Positions 50,901 to 61,700 of a DNA stretch of 64,000 bases are shown in pieces. The position numbers and the translations under genes were made by a program. The stretch spans positions 124,001-188,000 of the forward strand of contig RCAB01000034.1 in assembly GCA_003640385.1 (NCBI GenBank), in the 5' to 3' direction. A model generated the notes under the pieces. That model worked only from the letters and a program-made list of their open reading frames with translations. It ran no database searches and was not told the DNA's origin. Position 1 is the first letter of the stretch. Each line of letters begins with the position of its first letter. Source of the DNA: Setaria digitata (taxonomy: Eukaryota; Nematoda; Chromadorea; Rhabditida; Setariidae).

Positions 50901-53444
50901 GTTCGATGTTTATGTGCTGTATGCCTTATTTCCACCCGGCTACTGCTGCATATGTTGAATTTCTACGGGTTATTTGATAAATTCATGTTTAAGGAAATAA
51001 ATTGGAATCGAGTTTTTCCGTTGAGCATGCCAATTTTTCATTGCATTTATTTAGATGCATCAATTTCAATATTTTCTAAAATTTCCAAAATTTTTGAATA
51101 AACAACACAAAGCTTTATCAATTAAGAACCAATGAGATAATTGTGTGATGTCGGTAACTGCGTTGTTTACCCGAATCGCCGACTAAGTAATGTTGTGTCC
51201 GATTATCATTGATAGATTTAACTTATTACTTTATATATTCATAAATTAAAGCTAGTTGGAGTTATATGATTGCGCTGAAAAATTGAACTTATCTCATTAT
51301 GACTTGAATCGATTGTCGTTGACTATTTCAGTTCAGTAAAAATCCGACTAGTTAGAAATTTGTAACATTGTAAGTTTTTTCTGAAATTTATGCTCAGGGC
51401 AGTGCTAAAATTTACAAATTTTAATATGTGCACAAATTATTTAAAATCGAGATATTTTAAGTGACTTCCCTGTAGGTTGTTAATTAACAGCTGGTGAAAT
51501 TGAACATTCCGAAAGAGCAATTCTGGATATTTCAGTGTTGCAGTGTTAGCAGAATGAAAAATTAATATTTTTAAATGCTAGTTTGTCTGAATCGTTTTAA
51601 GTATATAGCTTACCCTTGCTTGTGATTGTTATCATTGTTCTCAAAACTGAGTATACACTGCTGTGAAAATGCCAAAAAAATGGAACCAGTTCAGATTTTA
51701 AGTCACTTATTATGTTAAAAAATGCTTGCCATATACTTCTTAGACATCTTCATTAATCATATTTTTTCTAAAATACCTTATTTAGCTTCTTCTATTTTCA
51801 GCCACAGCATTATGTTGTAAAATATCATCGACTATCATCCGATTAAAATCCCATAAAGTGAAAATATCGATGCAGAAGAAATTTTAATCGGTTATAATAG
51901 GTTTTGTTCCGGTAGATTGTTCTGGAAAAAGAAAGAAGAGAAAAATGATTAAATTTCTTTAGAAAATCGAACCGCTATATATAAAATTCCTTGCTTCTAA
52001 AATGTTCGCATATCATACGGTATATATAACACGTTTAATTTCCTAATTAGAAATTTAGTTCACTTATTTGTACAGAAATGATTTACTTTATTAGGTTAGC
52101 TTACAAGTTAATGCAACCAGTAGGCTTTCCAGTGATGACAGCAATTTCAGTGCATCTGCTGCGATCATTAGGATTTCCAAGCCTCAGGACTTAAGAAAAG
52201 TAATTATTGCTAATGCACTTCTTTCAAAATAAATCTGCTTTGTTAGCTGAAAAACGCATTGACTAATTATACAAATTTAAAATGCAGATTTACGTCGAAA
52301 TTCCTGCTTAACAGCCGAGTAAGTAATTTGTCATCTCCAATTTTTATTACTTCTCTGTGGTGAACTGGCAAAGGCTTTTACGTAAGCATTATTTCTTTTA
52401 CAGTCAATCTTTTTGGTCGTTAAATTACAGAAAGCGAAACCCAATGTTTAAAATTTCACTTGATTTCTGATATTTTAATATGTATTTTAAATTGATGGAA
52501 ATATTGAATCGGCAAGGAATGTTTGAAAGATGCTTAGATCATTAAGTACTTTTTCCTTCTAGTCATTTTTCGTCGACTTACATTATTGAGCTTTTGAAAG
52601 AATTTGTTGAGTGCCTACAACAAGTTTCATGAAATGAAATTCTGAACTGGAAAATTTCGGTAATTTTCATAACTGCGGCGAATGATTGTTTGCTTACAAT
52701 TTCTGACGGCTAGATGTACAAGAGTTTTCCTCATGATAATTGAGGATATTCTGTTAGCAAGGATATATTTTCGAACAAAAGATCAGAAGATTAAGTTTAC
52801 CTGTTGGTCAAGAGGACATATGAAACCAATGATTGGCATGTCGGAAAAATCTGCACCTTACAATGGTCAATCATTAGCATTATCATGTTCATTTTACAGC
52901 TGTTGATTTCTATTTTAATAAAACTGTGATTATTAAATTTTAATTAAATCAAAATTGGGGACTATGGTCTTTGTATTCACTGACTTCAAAGGAATAGTGA
53001 TATATTTCGAAGTATGTGAATGTAAACATGGCTTTTCATTACAAATTTAAAGTTGATTTTTAATACATGAGAATTTATTCGACAAAGATTGCTTGCTTCA
53101 TCGTAAGTCTAGGGGATGAAATATATAAATTATTTCGTCTGTCTAACTGAGGTGAGCAAATACAATTCGAATTATAACTCCTTTATCAAATGTGCTTAAC
53201 CCGTATCAACAAATCGTTTAAATTTGCTGATAATTGATAGTTGGTGACATTCCCACCTCAAAATCGTTAAGTATTATCATATTTGCTGGAAGTATTCAAA
53301 GGTTTTGAAATACAAAGTGATAAGCTGCAAGCAGCAGTAAGTTATCAATTTTTATCAGTTTTTGTTTTTTGTATATGTTTGGTCGTTACTCAGAAAATAT
53401 TAAAAAATTTTAAAGAATTGCAAAGTATGCATGAATAATTGCAG
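47992..53444. other. 5.4-kb region without a confident gene
   Basis: It holds the upstream region of gene C and, if the BLTP3-like gene is continuous, the last part of its giant intron. At least one more BLTP3 exon is expected somewhere before 53445, because the phases of the two flanking exons do not match. No such exon could be identified here. Two weakly coding-like stretches are a minus-strand frame at 50554-50775 and a plus-strand frame at about 49413-49550. Confidence 0.5.
50554..50775 (-). other. Splice-bounded open frame of unknown status
   Basis: Minus-strand open stretch of 73 codons that follows a good acceptor (AAATTACAG|GTAACAG) and ends in TAG. It begins VTETTQFRRIPIRNVSISVQ and has balanced, protein-like composition. 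An internal GT after ACTCAC could serve as donor. No domain or partner exon is recognised, so it may be an orphan exon or chance. Confidence 0.25.
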
Positions 53445-56144
53445 ATACACATGAAGCATTATGTCCACCATGTTTAACGCCAGCCAGTTGTATTCGAGAA
53501 CGGAAATTGACTAATGCAAATACAATAACAGCGTTTCAGAAAGCTAATCAAGAAGTCTTTCCGGAATTTCCGCAACAGATTGATATTAGCGGTTCTGTTT
53601 CGTTCATTTGATATTTTCATTCCCAATTTGTTAAGTGGCGTTGTTAGGAAGTTAAGGGAAATGTTTCAAGGAACAAAATCGATGCCTTACTAGAAAATTG
53701 CACTGATAGTTTGTAGTTTAAAACAAACTAAATCGTTGATAAAGGCAATATTTATATTTTTATTTATTTATTAGATTAAAGTAAACCACGAAACCGAATT
53801 GAGTATGCATAATGTGAGGTAATTAAAAAAAAAAAAAATTGTTATTTCTCCTTCACATGATCAAAAAAATTTACGCAGATTTGGCTAGTTCGACTGACGA
53901 GACAATGTCTGTTACAACAAACATTTCGGAAGAAGAACAACAGTTGTTAGTGTTCGATGCTGGTGAAGATGACATCTTTAATGAAGGTTTCATCTTATTT
54001 AGGAAATTGAATGTCAGTGAAAATAAAATAGTTTAATGTTTAAATACGCTTATACTTATTAATTAGTCCTTCAAATCCCTATTTAGTCATCAGCTTCTTT
54101 GCAGGAATTGAAGCTTTGGAGGATGATATTGAATATTGTTTTGAATTCCTTTATCCTAAATTTAATTTACCTATACCACTGAGTGATGAGTGAGGAGGGT
54201 GCTTCCCGGGGAGTATGTAATTAGCCAAACGTTACTTCCTACAGCAACTCTTTTTTTTTTTTTTTTTTTCTCATTTTGTTATTTGACGGAATTCCATAAT
54301 GGATACTGGTAGAAATGGACAGAATTTCTTGGAATTGATTATTAGATATTAACCCTTTTCTTTTCCAAGATATTGCTGTTGCTGAGGAAGCCTTTGCTGA
54401 CGAAGTAGCGCTGAAGTCGAATAAACTTCCTAAGGATTTAAAAAAACAGGTAACTGTTTGATTACCTGTTAAAATTCAAATCTAAAATGTGCAAAGAGAA
54501 TTTCGTTAAATTCACTAAACTTAATTAAAAAAATAAATGAGTAAAAATTTCTGGATGGTTTTTTTTTGATTGGTTTGTAGGTAAACATTATGTCTGTAAT
54601 ACTAAGCGATATGAATGTGGTGGCATCTTCACTTGATAATGCTTCACGGGGAGCGGGCTATATTACAAAGTAAGTTTTAAGCGATTTTAATTCCGGAATT
54701 AAATTTATCATTTCCAATTGTGTCGTATATGCTATGTAGGATTTGTGGATTTACTGTGCAGTGAGGAACAGAATAGGAATTCCTTATAGATGGACAAGGT
54801 AGGGAAAAATGAAGTCGAGAAAGAGCGGTAGTTGAATAAATGGAAGGTGGTGTTCTTGTTTTGAGTGAGCGTGTGAGATACTTAGTTTTTTCTTAAGTCT
54901 TAATGAGATTATACCATTTAAACATATAATAATTTATGTTTATTAGTAATCCTTACTAGATGGATTATAAGAATTTCATTCTACTAGATGGGTTAGTCAT
55001 CAAGACTCGGCTGCACAAGTGTAATAATAACGGTTTTGGTTGTGAGGACAGCTTACAGTAATTTAGCACTGGTAAATATATCTTTGAATTTCTATGCTTC
55101 TTATTTACAGAATTGAAGTTCAGCAGTCTTTTAATAGAGGATTGAATGACATTTATGCTGCAATGAATAGTCGAGAAAGTCGCAGTTTTGTTGGGAATAT
55201 TTCTCCGAATAATGGTAAAACCACCGCTAATTTTCAGTTTTGGTCACTGTCTGATGGACAACCTCTTTCAATAAAAGTTCGTTCTTCCTGCTACCCATGT
55301 CCAAGTTCCTGAAAATTTTTTATTTCGTAAAATTTCCTGAGAAATAGAAATTTTTCTAAAGGATTTCAACTAATTCAGTTTAAAATTTGTCAGTCGCGCT
55401 ACTCCTTTCCATGTTCCTATTATTTAAAAATAGTCGGTTATTCATTGCGACTGAGAGTGTACAGATCTCATTTAGTAATTTTCCATCCCTCCCTCTACAG
55501 CATTTATTTTTGACTAGGGAAAACTTGTGTGGGTATGTTTGTGTTAAAGTATATATAATTAATACGAAAACGTATTTGTTTCTGAATCCCTAAAACTACA
55601 AACAGCTTTAAGATGTTCTATTCCAGGCTCAAATTGAGGGATTTCGAGCAACACTTGATGACATTGTGTTAATGCACCTTTCTCCCTTCATATATGATGA
55701 CCAAAAAAATGACATTCCACTGAATTTGAAAATTAATTTGGTAGATGCAGAAATTATTATCAAGGTAAGTTGGTTTATCCGTTCTAGGAAGAACTATGCT
55801 ATCCTTATGGTGTTCTTTCACATACTAAATTGTTGTTTGCTAACTTTTGTTTCAAATCATTATTTTTGCTTGCTTATTAGTAAAATCCTTAACACTTTTT
55901 AACTTAATTCACCATATTTTTTACTGTCGTGATAATTTACCGTTGAAGAAATTGACTGTTTACGAGAACATTATGAAAGTGGTTTGCTTTTTTTACTCTG
56001 GAGATTTTATTGAGAGGATTTTATCCTTAAAAAAAAAAATTAAAACTATTCACCTTTTTGCAGGACTCGAAGACAAAACCATTCCAAATCAAGCTGAATG
56101 ATTGCGTCATCGAACAGGTAGTGGAAGATGATGCCGTCAGTTAG
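53445..56144 (+). CDS. BLTP3/UHRF1BP1-like protein, C-terminal exons
   Basis: Plus-strand exons: 53445 to about 53594 (CIRERKLTNANTITAFQKA), 53879-53986 (acidic, ISEEEQQLLVFDAGEDD), about 54105-54181, 54372-54450, 54581-54669, about 55111-55278, 55626-55765, about 55935-55976 and 56064-56144. Most junctions keep phase. The order resembles the last third of UHRF1BP1 proteins: a Ser/acidic linker, then strands of the lipid-groove fold (VNIMSVILSDMNVVASS; LNLKINLVDAEIIIKDNLP; KPFQIKLNDCVIEQ). Similarity is by pattern and order, weaker than for the N-terminal half. No start codon or signal is seen at its 5' end, which fits the 3' end of a longer gene. The exon with DNLPLKKLTVYEN lacks a clear AG acceptor at the expected place. 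The stop is TAG at 56142-56144; a donor at CAG|GTAGTG could instead extend it to an exon near 56700-56829. Confidence 0.6.
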
Positions 56145-58767
56145 GGTTCAGTGTAATGCATGTGTCATCTTGACCTGAAAGGTATCTAGCTCATTTTAGA
56201 TATCTTTCCGACCTTTTTTTAAATTCTTCACTTTAAGAAGGTATACCTCATTTAAATGGAATTTTAATGATTTTTCTATAATACATAATCTTTCGGATAA
56301 TTTTCATAATCTTCCAAAGAATTTTTGGATAATAATTTCACTAATATTTGAAGTGAAATGTATCCAGTTATTTTCTTCAAAGGAAATTTTGTTTTCATTT
56401 TTCATGAATAATTTATGGGGAAGTTTAATAGCGCACTGATTTTTCATCTACCGTTTTCTCGCTCCAGATGTCAGAATCGTTCAAGTAACTATATCCGTTG
56501 TTTCTTATTCAAACTAAACAGTTATAAAACCCAAATTTGTTTAATCTTCCCCCTATATGAGATGTTTTATTCTTGCTTTTTTCTCATTACTTTTCTTCTC
56601 TGTCTCTTGAAAGTTTGCGTAGCGTCCTCCTTTTGTTAAATACTACTTGATGTTTCTTGGACTTCATATATTACAACATGCAAAATATACTTTTATGGAA
56701 GGATTGAGTCAAAAAATGGTTCATAAAGAGCATCACTTTAAACTAGTCCCTTCCAAGAGAGTTATTCCAAGAATTTCGATGTTGCAATATGGAACAGAAA
56801 TGGAGATAACGAATTCATCGTCATCATGACTTCATCATAAATTAATTCTTTCCAAATCGTGTTTTGCGACTGGTCATTAATTTTCAATTTTTCCATGCGA
56901 AATTTCATGTGACTGATATCATTATTTTTTGTTTGCTAACACTTGTATAACTTACTGGAAATTCTTCATTGCTCATTATGATTTTTTTTTTATTTAATTT
57001 CCATAAATATCTATTCTGTCTTTTTGTCCATTTAACATTTGTGAATTAATAAAGGAAAAATTATCATTCTGAAAAAGTTTGTTCAGAAAAGAAACATGCA
57101 GGTTAAGTCGATTTGTCGAAGTACGAGGTATCAGCATAGCAGTTGTTGTGGTTTGTGAACTAAAAGGTATTTTGAAGTCGTTAAAGTGATGGTGCAACAC
57201 TAGGATATAAAGTATGGTCTGGATACAAAGTTTTGGTCTCGATCATATACAATGATTCTTCACTTCACTTTCGTGTTAATTGAAGACGATAAATTGATTC
57301 ATAGTTCCACAGATTTTGTTCTTTTTCATAAACAATGGTGACTTTGAACAAATGATTAAATAATCAAAAAGTGAAACATAGCCGTGGAAAGTACATTAAT
57401 AAAAACTTGAACTTTGGTAATAAATCATGCTATTATGTGTACAGTTGAGAATGTGACGGCATTAATCTAAGAAAAGGAGGTAAGAATCGAATAACCAAAC
57501 AAAAAAGAAAAAAAGATTGGGAAAGGATAATTCTGAGAGAGAAAATAATGAGATCTCTATGTGAAATTAGAATTAATGGCTAATGGAACCAAAGAAGACT
57601 TATTTCTAGTTCGGTACGAAATTCATTGTAGCATTCCTTTCTTCCATTTAAATTTCACTCTCTCCACATATCTCTGTTCCCTAGAAATTTTAGTCTAAAT
57701 TTGCTTATTTCGAGGTTACACCAATATTATATTTTTTATTTCTTCTTTCCTTCTTGTGTAATTGCTGTCAGTGCCACAGGCTTACGATTATATTTTCAGC
57801 TTTTTTAACTTCTTTTAACTATAGATCGAAAAGTTTAGTTGGTAGAAGTTCTAGATTCATCTTCGGTCAGCAGTTAAGTGATGATAGAAAAATGATAAGG
57901 AAAAAGATGACATGTAAAAAAGTACTTGGATCTTCTTGAACAATAACTATTTATTGGGGGTTTGAAACATGAGCCAAAATATTATACGACAGCAAAGAAT
58001 AAATTGTATGATCCTGTTGATGTCCAGGGAGCACAGCTTTGAAAGGAAATTACTGCATTACTCACCGATAATCTATTTCACTTTTGTTTTTCATTCATAT
58101 TAAACTCATAGAAAAATCACATCCCAAACTTTCTAGTTTGAATAGGATTACGAAAGGAATTGAAATCATGACTGGTGTATGCCACAAGACTGTTAAGGGG
58201 AACGACTAAATATAAGTTCGGAAATAGATGTTCCAAATAATGAGTAAAACCTATTTCGAATAAAAAAAAAAAAATCCATATTTCTGGAATATTCATCAGG
58301 AGGACTTCCAAAGGAGAAGCCTTCCAAGACTGAAGGTATACTGCAATTTACACAATACAGAAGCATGTATCAGTGAATTTCATAAAAGTTTTGATCAATA
58401 TTTTTGGTCTTGCATACATGCGAAGGATTATTAGTTACAAAGTTAACGTAATCAGAGAGGCGACAGAGATTAAAAAGCTAAAATATGGAAAGAATTTCTA
58501 TCATCAATAAAACGATTCTGCATGGCAATATTGCAGAGGAAGTTCAAAAATTTTAAACCAACTGATATATAGATTAGCGTGGGGAAAGTAATCTCAATTA
58601 AACTTTTTTTAGAGATGCACATTAGTAGGTTTTCTTGCAATGATTTCTTTCAAAGAATGAAGGTGAGACTCCTGTTTTATGGAAGCTCCAATGAAAGTGT
58701 CGCTGTTGAACAAGCAGGTCGAAGAGACTATGGAGTTAGAGGAAAACAAAGAAATTGAGCAAAATTG
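56145..58767. other. Convergent intergenic region, no confident gene
   Basis: Lies between the 3' ends of the BLTP3-like gene (plus) and the phospholipase C gene (minus), so it should hold both 3' UTRs. The only coding-like segment is a plus-strand frame ending at 56829 (KEHHFKLVPSKRVIPRI), which might be an alternative last exon of the BLTP3-like gene. The rest shows nothing. Confidence 0.5.
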
Positions 58768-61700
58768 TTATAAAAAACGAAAATTTTCACCACTTTCTCG
58801 ATCCTTTACGGATGGTGATGGGCCAACACTCACATGCGCATTCTCGAGTGCTTGCAACAAATTCCTCACTTTTTCTCTCGTAGAATGAACAGCATCTTCT
58901 CGATTCTCCAAGATGAAACGTCCAGACATTTTCCACTTATTCTGCGCTTTCCAGACAATTTCATTTGATGCCAACACCCTCACAGAAACGGTTTTACATT
59001 CAGAAGGTTTCAATACTGCAAATATAATTACAAGTCTGGAGAATATTTGTCTAAATCTCTTTTTTGTATCTTAATTTTTGTATCTTATGTTTTTAGCGAA
59101 GGATTACTCAATGCAAAAAAGAGATGCAAATTTTTGCTCATTAAATGACATGAATATTTTTCTAAAAACTTCCATTGAAAGATTAGCTGACCTTCAGTAC
59201 TTTTCTTTTTCAGTGAAGTATTGTTCTTAGAAATGTTTGGATCTGGCGCCATCTTTACAGTAGAACCTGTTTCTTCTATTGTTTCTTCAACCAACACATA
59301 TTCTGACTCCATGACATCCGTCTGCTGTGATTTCAAGAAAACCTTAATGCAATTTTTTCTTAAAGATTGTAAGGAAATATAATTATAGACGTATTTGCCA
59401 AATTTATTTTTGATGGTACATAGTAGACTGATATGCCTTCCGCAAATGCTTGATACAAATAGAAAAGCACCAACAATATTCTTTATTTTAAATGAGCTAT
59501 GTGTACCCTCAATGAACATCTTAAAAATTGCCAAAATTCTCAAGTAACAATGTTATTTAATTTCGATGTAACTATATTGCTCACATGTTGCCGAGGCGGA
59601 AATAGTAGATATTACTAAAAAAGTTATGAGCTCCAAACTAACTTGATACTCAACCTCCTCTCTTAATCTAACCAACATTATTCTTTGCTTGGTCTTCCTC
59701 CCCAAAATGTAAATGGGACAGTGAGAAATGTTTTCAAAAGTATCATTAAATCAATAACGACTAAACCATAACGGGATCACTTTTCTTACATGTTCCAGTG
59801 CCAAATAGCTACACCTATTCCAGATATTTAATTAATTGCTATATTTCTGATTCTGCATAAATCATTCCTAAACATTAGTTCGCCAAAAGCAGTGTTTACG
59901 TGTTTCCTTGGCATGTTCCAGGCATTCTAAAATATGACCTCTTTTGACTTATACCGTTTGCACCGAGCACAAGGTGCTCAGTTTAGCTTGCTATGGAATT
60001 ATCTTTTTAATGCAAGTTATGCGGTACTTCTTTGATGATATCACTGGCTGTGCTGTAAATACTCGCTCGAAGAATAACGTACGGTCGATCTCTGCTAACG
60101 TTATGAACACATATCAGAAAAGTTCCACTCACTGTTCGGGTAAATGAACCCATATCTGCGAAGAATTTATCATGAACGTTAAAAATGAAGCAAGTAGTCT
60201 TAAGTTTTCTAGTTGATTTAAAATGGAAACTATTCGAAATCGAGAAAGTGTCTTCGTTTCCACCAATTTGCAGATTCAACTTTGAAAGAAGATATTACTA
60301 GTTGTAGCATTCTTTTCGCTGAAAACATCAGCATCCAAAGATTTTATCCTATGCAGCATGACGTGTTGTCCTAGGGAACGATTTACTTTTCTCTCGGATG
60401 GAGACATTGTACAGGACGGTGACTGACTAGCGGACGATGACGATGGTGTCCCCACGCCACTTTTGATTATGGAACTGATCCAAGCTTTACTATTAGGATC
60501 CTGAAACAAATATTAGGAACTTAGTTGTTTTCTGAAACCTACTGAGATTTCTGTTTCGGCTGATACCAAAACTTCACGTTAAATTCCATTGAATTTCATG
60601 TCCAAATGTGTATTAAAGCTCAAACCCACCGTTCCCTTTTTCCTAACGACGAAATGTCGTATGGAACCATTCCAGCATGCAACAGAATCCATGATTGGTT
60701 CTTTAGGTGATAAGATACGGTGCCCGCATTGTACGTCATGTTGTTCATCACTATTACCAAACATTCCATTACTATTTACTTCAACCAAAACATATTCTTC
60801 CGCAGAGTCTGCATTTTTTCCCGCACTTGCAAGTGCCTTTAAAGATTTGAACTGTTATACTGAAAACTATCACCCTAAATGAAAATCTGAATTTAGCTCA
60901 GTAAACAAATTTTCAAAATAGCATCATTGAATTTCAAATAAAATCTAGTAAACGTACCATTTGTATGACATTCTTCACTGTAGTGAACGATTCCACATGG
61001 ACAATAACAGGTGTATCGTCAGGATACAAACCCGTTATTCGTAGTACAAAAATTTGCCGCTTGAGAATGGGAGCAGTCTTTTTTTTCGGCGTCTTAAATG
61101 CATCTTTTATTTTGAAAATCTTAACAAATAACATTTTTGCATGAAAATTAGATAATGATCCGAAAACTCGAACCGAGCTGATATCAAGAATCTGTGGATG
61201 TAGCTGCTGGTCAATATTGCAGTTAACAATGCTGTCTTCATCATGCAAATAAATATGTTCTTCCTGCTCAAAATATGAATATAGAAATATGGTTGCCTGT
61301 TCCATCGGTACATTTGTTGGTGTTCGTAACGGGAGATGACGATACCCTGCCCGAATACAACGCACGGGAACCACTCGTTGTGCCATACATCTAATTGGTT
61401 TACATATAAATAAGTACACACCCGACTGACAAAAAAAGTTCCTTAATTAATCTGCTGAATTGTTGAAAAAGAAGAAAAAGGAAACATACCTGCCATTAGT
61501 GCTATCACAGACTGATATTCGGAAAAAAGCAAGATCAACAAATGAAATCCGGAATGTTGTGGTATGGTTCCAGATTGGATTCACCGAATTACGGTTTACT
61601 GCTTTACTCTTCTCTTTTACACAGTCTGCTGGTATTCCGATAATTTCCAACTCAACATAGGATGAGGCATTATGTTGACTTGAACAAACATGCTGTCCTG

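Noticed and set aside
56647..56829. Plus-strand frame ending at 56829, possible last exon of the BLTP3-like gene
   Set aside because: A donor at 56117 could lead to it, but the family match is too weak. The simpler TAG stop at 56142-56144 is preferred.
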